In this document: positions 8,270 through 16,571 of the stretch, one piece after another | Layout: the number at the start of each line of letters is the position of its first letter | Position numbering within the stretch: the first letter of the stretch is position 1 | Assembly (NCBI RefSeq): GCF_040182365.1 | Contig: NZ_CP144460.1 | Span: forward strand, 4,154,001 to 4,218,000 | Direction: 5' to 3' | Source of the DNA: Xanthomonas sp. 10-10 | GTDB taxonomy: Bacteria; Pseudomonadota; Gammaproteobacteria; Xanthomonadales; Xanthomonadaceae | Length of the DNA: 64,000 bases | Translations under genes and position numbers: made by a program | Notes under the pieces: model-generated | Told to the model about the DNA's origin: nothing | What the model saw: the letters and a program-made list of their open reading frames with translations, nothing else | Database searches by the model: none

Positions 8270-9679
8270 ATGTTGCTGTACGAGGCATTGGCGACGCAGT
8301 TGCGGCAGCGGATCGAGGCCGGCACCCTGCGCGCGGGCGAGCGATTGCCGTCGATCCGGCAGCTGGCCGCGACCCATGGCGTCAGTGTGGCCACCGCCGT
8401 GCAGGCCTGCCTGCAGCTTGAGCGCGAAGGACGGGTGCAGGCGCGTCCGCGCTCGGGCTATTTCGTCCGCACCATCGCCGCAGCCGCACCGGTCGCGGCC
8501 AGGGCAGCGCGGCAACGCAAACCCGGCATGGTCGACAACCCGGCGCTGCAGCGCGTGCTCGATACCGTCGCCCGTACCGACCTGGTGCCACTGCATACGG
8601 CCACGCCGGCCCATGCATTACTGCCCGGCACGCAGCTGGCCGCGGCCTTGGCGCGGCAGTTGCGTCGACACCGCACTGCCGCGCTCGACTACGCCCCGCC
8701 CCAGGGCGACGCCGCTTTACGCCGGCAGATAACCCAGCGTTACGCACATTGCGCCGCCAGCGTGGTTGCGGAAGAAGTGGTGATCACCGCCGGCGCGATG
8801 GAAGCCATCAGCCTGGCACTGCGCACGGTGACCACGCCGGGCGATGTAGTGCTGGTGGAGACACCTACCTACCACGGCATCCTGCAAGCCGTTGCCGCCT
8901 TGCGACTCAAGGTGCTGGAAGTGCCCAACCTTACCGGCGCGGGAATCGATGTCGCCCGTCTGGATGCACTGCTGCAACGCACGCCGGCGCGCGCAGCGGT
9001 GCTGGTGCCCAACTTCAACAATCCCAATGGCAGCCTCACCCCCGACAACGCCAAGCGCGCACTGCTCGACAGCTGCGCCCGACATGGCACGGTGGTGATC
9101 GAGGACGATATCTACCGCGAACTGGATTGGTCGGGTCAGCATCCTCGTCCGTTACGGCATTTCGACACGCACAACAACGTGATCACCTGCGGCTCGTTTT
9201 CCAAGGTATTGGCGCCGGGGCTGCGCGTGGGCTGGCTGCTCGGCGGCGACTGGACCGATGCGCTGGTACGCGCCAAGTATTTTTCCACCGTTGGCAGCGC
9301 CAGCCTGCCGCAACTGGCATTGGCCGATTATCTCGCGCACCACGATCTGGAACGGCACCTGCGCAAGCTACGCCGCACCCTGGCCGACAACGGCCAGCGC
9401 CTGCGCGATGCGATCGTGCGGCATTGGCCACAGGGCACACGCGTCGGCGACCCGGCAGGCGGCTTATCGCTGTGGCTGCAGTTGCCCGATGGTGGGAGTG
9501 GCCAGGCCTTGTTCGACGCCGCATTGGCCGACGGCATCGGCACCTCGCCGGGTCATCTGTACTCCAGCCGTGGCGACTACGCAGATCATCTCCGCCTGAC
9601 CTGCGGCCAGCCGTGGAGCGAACCGCTGGAACGCGCGATGCGTCGGTTGGCGAAGCTTGCGACACAGGTGGTGCGCTAG
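8270..9679 (+). CDS. MocR-type (GntR family) regulator with PLP aminotransferase domain
   Basis: 469 residues. An N-terminal GntR winged helix (about residues 1-65: LRAGERLPSIRQLAATHGVS..) is fused to a fold-type I aminotransferase-like domain. The PLP-binding lysine is K312 in GSFSKVLAPGLRVGW, and PNFNNPNGS and IEDDIY are the other PLP landmarks. MocR proteins use the PLP domain as a ligand sensor, not usually as an enzyme. ATG 8270 was chosen over a TTG at 8243 because GGAG lies upstream and homologues begin close to LYEALATQLR. Divergent from the EamA exporter, its probable target. Confidence 0.9.
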   Translation: MLLYEALATQLRQRIEAGTLRAGERLPSIRQLAATHGVSVATAVQACLQLEREGRVQARPRSGYFVRTIAAAAPVAARAARQRKPGMVDNPALQRVLDTVARTDLVPLHTATPAHALLPGTQLAAALARQLRRHRTAALDYAPPQGDAALRRQITQRYAHCAASVVAEEVVITAGAMEAISLALRTVTTPGDVVLVETPTYHGILQAVAALRLKVLEVPNLTGAGIDVARLDALLQRTPARAAVLVPNFNNPNGSLTPDNAKRALLDSCARHGTVVIEDDIYRELDWSGQHPRPLRHFDTHNNVITCGSFSKVLAPGLRVGWLLGGDWTDALVRAKYFSTVGSASLPQLALADYLAHHDLERHLRKLRRTLADNGQRLRDAIVRHWPQGTRVGDPAGGLSLWLQLPDGGSGQALFDAALADGIGTSPGHLYSSRGDYADHLRLTCGQPWSEPLERAMRRLAKLATQVVR

Positions 9680-9958
9680 CTTGGTTGTTGGCGTCAACTT
9701 TCGATTTTTCGCTGCCGCTGCCGCTGTCGTTTTCGTTGTCGTTTGCCGTGGACTCGAACTTGGAGAAAAACGATATCGCCGTACCTACGTGACGCGAACT
9801 TTCAGATACGCGGTGGCAAGCCCCTCTCCCGCCGGGAGAGGGGTTGGGGTGAGGGTACGGCGCGAAGCACTCGCATGTTCCAACTGCACGAGGCTTCCCC
9901 CGTGCCCTCATCCAGCCCAGCAGGGCACCTTCTCGCGAGGGGAGAAGGGCTATCGCGT
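9680..9958. repeat. Intergenic Xanthomonas-type palindromic repeat pair
   Basis: The spacer between two convergent genes. From about 9834 it carries CCCCTCTCCCGCCGGGAGAG (a short palindrome) followed by GGGGTTGGGGTGAGGG. From about 9902 it carries the inverted counterpart GCCCTCATCCAGCCC then CACCTTCTCGCGAGGGGAGA. The two halves are thus related inverted copies, about 125 bases in all. A similar pair occurs at 12019-12229. Such elements are abundant between Xanthomonas genes (general knowledge); they could act as bidirectional 3' hairpins. No gene is supported here. Confidence 0.7.
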
Positions 9959-10675
9959 CTACATCAGCGCAGCCCTTGCATCCCACTGCCGCCGGTCAAC
10001 TCCGCGAATCAACAGCCACAGGCAAAACGTCGTCTCGCCGACCAGAACCGGCAACAAAATGCCGGGATTGATCAGCTTGGCAAATGCAGGCGCCAGCAGT
10101 TCGGCAAGCGAGGCCACCAGATAACTGAGCCCAGCCAACGTCATCAATCCGCCAACGAACTTGGGCAGATAGCGCGATCGCCATATCAGCGCGCCACTGA
10201 CCAGGCAGGCAGCGCCAAAAAACAGGAGCGCAATGTTGAAGCCAATCTCATGTCCCAACAACGCCAGCGCGGCCAGCGAGAAGCCATGCGCAGGATCGGC
10301 CGCCGACGTGCTGCCGGAAGCCAATGGCAGCACCATCAACTGAAACAACTTGCTGACGGCTTCCACCGCGAGCGATGCGCTATTCAACAACACGAACAAC
10401 AGCGCCAAGCCTCTTCCCGCAGGCCGCAGCAACATGTATTCGATCCATAGCTGCACCACTGCGATCAGCGGCACCACCAGATTCGCAGCCAGCCCCAGCG
10501 TCCAGAGCTGCGCATGCTGCACGATGGCGTGGAGCATGGCCTGCGTATCGCCAGGCACTACCAAAGCGTTCGCTACATAGCCCTCTGCCAGACCACCCAG
10601 GACGATGACGGCGAGATAGAGCGCGCCAGCGACGCGCGCATAGAACTGCGGGCGAGCTTGAATGTCGTACGCCAT
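9959..10675 (-). CDS. DUF4386-family membrane protein
   Basis: 238 residues with about seven hydrophobic helices. The N-terminus 'ARVAGALYLAVIVLGGLAEGYVANALVVPGDT' is typical of the DUF4386 family, small integral membrane proteins of unknown function often regulated by nearby HTH proteins. Start at 10675 (ATG; weak RBS). It is the last gene of a four-gene minus-strand operon beginning with an ArsR-type regulator at 11720, with 44 bases to the gene upstream. The function is unknown. Confidence 0.82.
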   Translation of the reverse strand: MAYDIQARPQFYARVAGALYLAVIVLGGLAEGYVANALVVPGDTQAMLHAIVQHAQLWTLGLAANLVVPLIAVVQLWIEYMLLRPAGRGLALLFVLLNSASLAVEAVSKLFQLMVLPLASGSTSAADPAHGFSLAALALLGHEIGFNIALLFFGAACLVSGALIWRSRYLPKFVGGLMTLAGLSYLVASLAELLAPAFAKLINPGILLPVLVGETTFCLWLLIRGVDRRQWDARAALM

Positions 10676-10719
10676 GGAGTGTCCAGTGGTTGCGGGGGGT
10701 GTGCGAAGCGAGAAAGCAG

Positions 10720-11169
10720 TCAACGCCAGCGGTCGCCGGGCATGCGAATGAACGTCGAGACGATGTGACCCCACGGAATCAAGATCGGAAAGACCACGAC
10801 CAGCAGGCAGGCCGACAGCGTGGACCAGGTACCGACATCCATCCGGTCGTGCAGCAGCCGGGGCGCGGCGACGACGCCGAGCCAGATCGACTTCCATGCA
10901 ATTTCAAACAGCAGCAGCGGCAGCATTTTCAGCGGATAGCGAAGGCCAAGCAATGCCAGCAGCCCCATCGCTCCCAGCATGCACTGCACCACGCCCTCCA
11001 TCAGTTCCCAGCTGTCGTGCCGCAGCACGATACCCGGCCAGACCTGTACGCCCAGGCCGACCACGAGCAGCAGATAGCCGGCGCGCAAGCCATACAACCG
11101 CCAGAGCGGCACGTCGCTCGCAGTCCGCCTCGATGCAGCACCGCTGGCGTCAGTCTCGCTCGCGATCAT
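10720..11169 (-). CDS. Four-helix membrane protein of unknown function
   Basis: 149 residues: a polar N-terminus (about 25 residues) then four probable transmembrane helices (about 30-50, 60-85, 85-110, 115-138), ending in a basic tail MPGDRWR. Its ATG overlaps the stop of the upstream 71-residue gene by four bases (ATGA, 11166-11169), so translation is coupled. It does not match a family I can name. Operon partners are an ArsR-type regulator, the 71-residue protein and a DUF4386 protein. Confidence 0.75.
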   Translation of the reverse strand: MIASETDASGAASRRTASDVPLWRLYGLRAGYLLLVVGLGVQVWPGIVLRHDSWELMEGVVQCMLGAMGLLALLGLRYPLKMLPLLLFEIAWKSIWLGVVAAPRLLHDRMDVGTWSTLSACLLVVVFPILIPWGHIVSTFIRMPGDRWR

Positions 11170-11381
11170 TCGACGTCCTTGAGAATTCTTTCGATACCGT
11201 CGAGGCGGATACGCATGTCGTTCAAGGCAACCTGCGTTTTCTCGGCCAGCTCACGGTAGGCCTGGTTGTGATCCAGCTGCGCCTTGGCCTGCCTGATCGC
11301 GGCAAGATAGCGCATGCCGAAAACCAGCAGAATCGTGCCCAGCGGCAGGCAGATGGTCAAAAGATACAGATGCTCCGACAA
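11166..11381 (-). CDS. 71-residue single-pass membrane protein with a coiled-coil tail
   Basis: One N-terminal transmembrane helix (about residues 5-28) precedes a charged, heptad-like cytoplasmic helix (AAIRQAKAQLDHNQAY..LAEKTQVALNDMRIRLDGIERIL) to the C-terminus. This topology suits an oligomerising membrane anchor. It starts 9 bases after the ArsR-type regulator gene ends and overlaps the next gene by four bases, so it belongs to the same transcript. It resembles small inner-membrane proteins of phage-shock type in architecture only; no family is assigned. Confidence 0.75.
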   Translation of the reverse strand: MSEHLYLLTICLPLGTILLVFGMRYLAAIRQAKAQLDHNQAYRELAEKTQVALNDMRIRLDGIERILKDVE

Positions 11382-11390
11382 GGCCGTCTC

Positions 11391-11720
11391 CTATTTTTCC
11401 GTCTTGTCGGTCAGCGATGTCGCTGCGTCCGCAATGACCGAAGGTGAAAGTTCCAATCGAAAGGCGCTGACCTCGAAGTAGTTGAGCGCTTTTCCGTCAT
11501 GCGACACCTCGGGCTGGCTGGTCACCAGACCTGCGGCCTCGAGCTTGTTCAAATGCAGATGCAAGAGCGGACGGCTGATCCCCACTTCTCGCGCCAGGCT
11601 GCTGATGTAGTTGCGGCCACCGGTTTGCAGCGCCGCAATAATCCTCAGTCGGTGCGGATTATCGAGCGCCGAAAGAATCTCCAGCAGTCGATCCCCTGTC
11701 GTTGCCCCACCACTTTTCAT
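11391..11720 (-). CDS. ArsR-like winged-helix transcriptional regulator
   Basis: 109 residues, nearly all winged helix: 'LLEILSALDNPHRLRIIAAL' (helix 1-2), recognition helix region 'SSLAREVGISRPLLHLHLNKLEAAGLV' and a wing with 'SHDGKALNYFEV'. There is no cysteine metal site, so it is not a classical metal sensor. I start it at ATG 11720, which lies six bases after a -10-like box and lacks an RBS (possible leaderless mRNA); an in-frame ATG at 11750 is the alternative. First gene of an operon with three membrane proteins, which it probably controls. Confidence 0.85.
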   Translation of the reverse strand: MKSGGATTGDRLLEILSALDNPHRLRIIAALQTGGRNYISSLAREVGISRPLLHLHLNKLEAAGLVTSQPEVSHDGKALNYFEVSAFRLELSPSVIADAATSLTDKTEK

Positions 11721-11755
11721 GCGTAAGAAATATCTGACAGGTGCAGCCATGTCAA
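11721..11755 (-). promoter_or_regulatory. Sigma-70 promoter directly abutting the arsR-like start codon
   Basis: On the minus strand a perfect TTGACA (11755-11750) is followed after exactly 17 bases by TATTTC (11732-11727), and the ATG begins at 11720. Transcription would start at or next to the A of the ATG, and no Shine-Dalgarno precedes it. The spacing is read directly; leaderless translation is inferred. If ATG 11750 were the true start, this box would lie partly inside the gene. Confidence 0.55.
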
Positions 11756-12018
11756 GCGTTGCGGGAGGATTCTTGCAGGAGCGCAACGCTGGAGTGCGGG
11801 GCCGTGACCGGCGGTATCGGGCGGGCGACCGACATGGCCTGGACGCAATGGCTGCTCGACTGATGCACACACCGCGCAACGCACAGGATCACGCTGCCGC
11901 GGGCGCGAGCCGGGGAGCACCATGGACACGCAGCATGCGTGCGGCACGCAGGAACTGCGGTGCAGGCAAGTGCTATCGCGCATGGCCGCGTTCAGTGCGA
12001 ACTTTCGCACGCGAGATT

Positions 12019-12229
12019 GTTGCCCCTCTCTCCTCCCGGCGTAGAGCCAAGGCTTGCGCGCCATTGGCACGCGTGCCCCTGCCCGCGCCGCAAGCGCGGG
12101 CAGGGGCACGAAGGGGGGCGAGGATATGGGGCGAAGCCAATCTGCACCCAGACTTCGCCAGCGCTTCGCCCGCACCCTCACTGGCCCCTGTGGGGCACCT
12201 TCTCCCGGGGGAGAAGGGACATCGGCTCG
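12019..12229. repeat. Intergenic repeat block related to the 9.8 kb element
   Basis: Begins with CCCCTCTCTCCTCCCGGCG and ends with GGCACCTTCTCCCGGGGGAG plus AAGGG; the right end matches the right half of the repeat near 9902-9950 (CACCTTCTC..GGGGAGAAGG). In its middle, inverted arms of 16 bases lie at 12072-12087 and 12095-12110. The two copies flank the arsR-like operon on either side (9.8 and 12.1 kb). Confidence 0.65.
12072..12110. repeat. Perfect 16-bp inverted repeat (hairpin)
   Basis: CGTGCCCCTGCCCGCG (12072-12087) and its exact reverse complement (12095-12110) enclose a 7-base loop. A very stable stem, but no T-tract follows on either strand, so it is not a standard intrinsic terminator. 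It lies inside the repeat block. Confidence 0.8.
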
Positions 12230-12347
12230 CCGCTTTACTCATCGCGCAAGCGCAGGCAATACAGCAACGCCGAGCGCGCCACCTTTCGCCAGCTCGTGTC
12301 ACGCGCTCTACAACTCCCTCGACCAGCCACGACTCGCCCAACCAGGA

Positions 12348-13178
12348 TCAACCACGCAGCGCCGCAGCATGATGCGCGATGTGCTCGCCAATGAAACTGG
12401 AGATGAAGTAATAACTATGGTCGTAGCCGGGCTGCATCCGCACGGTCACCGGGTATGCCGCCGCCTTGGCAGCGTCTTCGAATAGCCGGGTTTTCAGCTG
12501 GTTTTCCAGAAATTCGTCCGCGTCGCCTTGATCGATCAACAGCGGCAAACGCTCCTGGGCCTGCGCGATCAGGGCGGTGGCGTCATACGCCTTCCAGCTG
12601 TCGCGATCGTCGCCAAGATAGTGTCCGAATGCCTTCTCGCCCCACGGCACCTGGCTGGGTGCCACGATCGGCGAGAACGCCGATACGCTGCGATAGCGCC
12701 CCGGGTTCTTCAGGGCGATGGTCAATGCGCCATGCCCGCCCATCGAGTGGCCGCTGATCGCACGCGCCCCGGTGGTGGCAAAGTGCGCTTCGATCAGCGC
12801 CGGCAATTCGTTCACCACATAGTCGTACATGCGGTAGTGCGCAGCCCAGGGCTGCTGCGTGGCATCGACGTAGAAGCCGGCGCCCTTGCCGATGTCGTAG
12901 CCCTCTGCATCGGCCACATCGTCGCCACGGGGGCTGGTATCCGGGGCCACCACAATCACCCCATGCTCGGCGGCATAGCGCTGCGCACCGGCCTTGCTGA
13001 TGAAGTTCTGCTCGGTACAGGTCAGGCCGCTGAGCCAGTACAGCACCGGCAGCGGGCCGTCGGCGGCCTGGGGAGGAAGATACATGCCCACCTGCATGCT
13101 GCAACCCAGGCTCTGCGATTGATGCCGATACACATCCTGCCAACCGCCAAAACAGGCGCGGTGTTCGATACGTTCCAT
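12348..13178 (-). CDS. fghA: S-formylglutathione hydrolase
   Basis: 276 residues, an alpha/beta hydrolase (esterase D family) that hydrolyses S-formylglutathione to formate and glutathione, the last step of cytosolic formaldehyde detoxification. The triad is visible: S145 in GHSMGG, D221 in DQGDADEFL, H254 in GYDHSYYF. Family landmarks LSGLTCTEQNF and APDTSPRG are intact. Length matches FrmB/YeiG (about 278). AAGGAA lies just upstream of ATG 13178. It is the last gene of the frmR-frmA-gfa-fghA operon, but a hairpin plus T-rich tract precedes it, so its expression may be lower than the rest. Confidence 0.95.
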   Translation of the reverse strand: MERIEHRACFGGWQDVYRHQSQSLGCSMQVGMYLPPQAADGPLPVLYWLSGLTCTEQNFISKAGAQRYAAEHGVIVVAPDTSPRGDDVADAEGYDIGKGAGFYVDATQQPWAAHYRMYDYVVNELPALIEAHFATTGARAISGHSMGGHGALTIALKNPGRYRSVSAFSPIVAPSQVPWGEKAFGHYLGDDRDSWKAYDATALIAQAQERLPLLIDQGDADEFLENQLKTRLFEDAAKAAAYPVTVRMQPGYDHSYYFISSFIGEHIAHHAAALRG

Positions 13179-13192
13179 GAAAATTCCTTGCG

Positions 13193-13231
13193 AAGAGAAA
13201 ACCCTGCAGCCGGATCACCGGCCGCAGGGTT
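13193..13231 (-). terminator. Intrinsic-terminator-like hairpin between gfa and fghA
   Basis: Read on the minus strand, arms AACCCTGCGGCCGG and CCGGCTGCAGGGTT (14 bp, one mismatch, 4-base loop TGAT; 13231-13200) are followed by TTTTCTCTT. It sits after the gfa stop (13238) and before the fghA RBS. It probably terminates some transcripts, giving less fghA than gfa and frmA. Partial readthrough is inferred. Confidence 0.65.
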
Positions 13232-13237
13232 GGACCA

Positions 13238-13816
13238 TCAATGCAACAAGCCCTTCTTGCGCGCTACCTGCGCAGACAGCGCATCCATCAATCCCGGCGA
13301 CAGGCAGTCATAGGGCGTCAACCCCAGCTCGGTCAGACGCGTGCGCACGCCGTCCATCTGCTCCGGCGGGGTGCCGGTTTCGATGATGGACGAGACGAAC
13401 GCGGCAAAGCCCGGCGCCGACCACCCCTGCTGCTTGGACAGCTCGGTGTGCACGAAATCCAGCCCGTAGAACGCGTGCTCCTTGTTCTCGATCCGGCCGA
13501 ACAGATGCACGCCGCATGCCGTGCAGGCGTGTCGCTGGATCGTCGCGCTTTCATCGACGATCTTCAGCTTTTCCTCGTGCGCAAGCACCTTGACCTTGTC
13601 GCGCGGCGCTACCGCAATCACCGAAAACGTGGCGCCCTCGGGTTTCCAGCACTTACTGCAACCGCATGCGTGGTTGTGTGCGGTCTGCGCACCCACTTCC
13701 ACCACCACCTTGTCGCTGGCGCAGTGGCATTCGAGGGTTCCCCCTTGAAAGTTTTCTGCACCGCCTCGCGCAACGCCACCATCTACCGAAGGATGAATCG
13801 ACACGTTAGCCATCAT
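13238..13816 (-). CDS. gfa: Glutathione-dependent formaldehyde-activating enzyme
   Basis: 192 residues. Gfa binds glutathione and zinc and is proposed to promote formation of S-hydroxymethylglutathione from formaldehyde and GSH. The Zn ligands typical of the family are visible: CHC (residues about 30-32), C.C near 'ACGCSKCW' and 'CTAC' near residue 98. '[10 protein letters not shown]' and 'PPEQMDGVR' also fit the family. Start is ATG 13816 or the next codon ATG 13813. It lies 64 bases after frmA in the formaldehyde operon. Its catalytic status in vivo is debated, since the adduct also forms spontaneously. Confidence 0.92.
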   Translation of the reverse strand: MMANVSIHPSVDGGVARGGAENFQGGTLECHCASDKVVVEVGAQTAHNHACGCSKCWKPEGATFSVIAVAPRDKVKVLAHEEKLKIVDESATIQRHACTACGVHLFGRIENKEHAFYGLDFVHTELSKQQGWSAPGFAAFVSSIIETGTPPEQMDGVRTRLTELGLTPYDCLSPGLMDALSAQVARKKGLLH

Positions 13817-13880
13817 GCCCCTCCCGGAGTCTCGGTCCCACGTGCGCGGAAGCGGCCGCGCGCCGCTCCTGGCCGTGTGG

Positions 13881-15330
<1,450 letters not shown>

Positions 15331-15348
15331 GCCGACCCTCGACCCGAA

Positions 15349-15366
15349 ATACTGGGGGGCAGTATA
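15349..15366 (-). promoter_or_regulatory. FrmR operator overlapping the frmR promoter -10 box
   Basis: The + strand reads ATACTGGGGGGCAGTATA. The core TACTGGGGGGCAGTA (15350-15364) is the form recognised by RcnR/FrmR-type repressors: an inverted TACT/AGTA pair around a G-tract. On the minus strand TATACT (15366-15361), preceded by TGC-T, is a good -10 box, so bound repressor would block polymerase. It lies 19 bases upstream of the frmR ATG. Confidence 0.85.
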
Positions 15367-15549
15367 AGCATCTGGATGAAAAAAGCGATGCCGATGGGGT
15401 TCCGGCAGTCGATACCAACGCCGCGCTCGACAGAAAGTAACCGCCCTCACATCAGCGGCGTCGCAGTTGCATGCGATGGCGGGAAACGACCGCGACAGTC
15501 GCCCTGCTGCATCGCCGCAGGCGATTTGCGCAGCATCGTAACGTCGCAG

Positions 15550-16464
15550 CTAAGGTTGCGAGCGCTGCTCGTGTTCGTGCTTGAACTGCAGGCAGGTGGC
15601 GTGGAAGCGCCCGAGAGCGGGCGAAAAAAACTTGTCGCGATGGGCCACCAGAAAGAAACGCCGGGTCAATCGCGGCAGCCCACCGGTCAACGGCTTCAAC
15701 TTCTTCGCTGCGATCAACTCGTCCACCACCCAGCGCGACAGGCAACTCACCCCCAGGCCCTGCACCACCATGTTCTTGATCGCTTCCGAGCTGCCGATTT
15801 GCCGGGTATCGGACAATGCATGCAGATGCCGCAACAGCAACTGCTCGACTTCTTCGCGCGTCCCCGAGCCAGGCTCGCGCAATAGCCAGTCGGCATCGCG
15901 CAGGTCGGTCAACGTGACCTTGGCCCGCTTGGCCAATGCATGCCGGCGCCCGACCACGACCAGCAACTCGTCCACCAACCATGGTTCGGCACGCAGCTCC
16001 GGCAGATGGCAGGGTCCTTCGATCAACCCCATGTCAAGCTCGAAGTTGGCCACCTTGCGCGCGATGGCGCTGCTATTGGCGCTTTCCATATCCACGCGCA
16101 GCGCCGGCGTCTGCTTGCGTAGCGCATGCAGCACCAGCGGCAACACATGATTGCCGATCGTCGTGCTGCACCCGATCTTCAAACGGCCTGTAGAAGCCGC
16201 AGCGCCAGGCTCGAATCCCGCCTCGATCTGCTGCGCGCCATCGAGCAGCCTGCGCGCCTGCGGCAACAGCGCCGTGCCCACATCGTTGAGCACCAGGCGT
16301 TTGCCGACGCGATCGAACAACTGCGTTCCCAACGCATGTTCCAGCTCATTGAGCGCGGCACTGGTGGCCGACTGCGACAACGCCACCGCCAGCCCGGCGC
16401 TGGTGGTGCTGCCCTGTTGGGCGATGGCGCAAAAGATCTGAAGTTGCCGCAACGTCAGCCGCAC
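15550..16464 (-). CDS. LysR-type transcriptional regulator
   Basis: 304 residues. An N-terminal winged helix (residues 1-60: LTLRQLQIFCAIAQQGSTTSAGLAVALSQSA.. split by the turn) is joined by a linker helix to a periplasmic-binding-like effector domain (about residues 90-295, beginning GRLKIGCSTTIGNHVLP). It is of the CysB/YeiE-like branch by its 'LPLVL' effector start, though the ligand cannot be read. It diverges from the TDT transporter gene (16572), its likely target. The final part is basic and polar (HEHEQRSQP). Confidence 0.9.
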   Translation of the reverse strand: MRLTLRQLQIFCAIAQQGSTTSAGLAVALSQSATSAALNELEHALGTQLFDRVGKRLVLNDVGTALLPQARRLLDGAQQIEAGFEPGAAASTGRLKIGCSTTIGNHVLPLVLHALRKQTPALRVDMESANSSAIARKVANFELDMGLIEGPCHLPELRAEPWLVDELLVVVGRRHALAKRAKVTLTDLRDADWLLREPGSGTREEVEQLLLRHLHALSDTRQIGSSEAIKNMVVQGLGVSCLSRWVVDELIAAKKLKPLTGGLPRLTRRFFLVAHRDKFFSPALGRFHATCLQFKHEHEQRSQP

Positions 16465-16571
16465 AACCTACCTGCTTTACAAGTATTTGATAGCGATATT
16501 ACCCGTTTTACAGCTACGTCCTGCCACTGGACACTGTTGCCATCACATTCTGCGACGTGCCACCCGCTGCC
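16465..16571. promoter_or_regulatory. Divergent control region for the LysR / TDT pair
   Basis: 107 bases, notably AT-richer than the surroundings between about 16474 and 16512. It contains TTTACAAG and TTTTACAG, a possible pair of half-sites, and a T-N11-A motif around TTGATAGCGATATTA (16487-16501), the loose LysR pattern. Both promoters must lie here. I cannot fix the -35 and -10 hexamers. Confidence 0.45.

Larger units (their letters stand above)
11756..12347. other. Repeat-containing spacer between arsR-like and fghA genes
   Basis: About 590 bases with no convincing gene. The left half (11756-12010) shows no features I can name. The right half holds the repeat block described at 12019-12229 including a strong hairpin. 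Several open frames cross it in all phases but have no RBS, no domain and poor composition. The fghA stop is at 12348. Confidence 0.55.
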
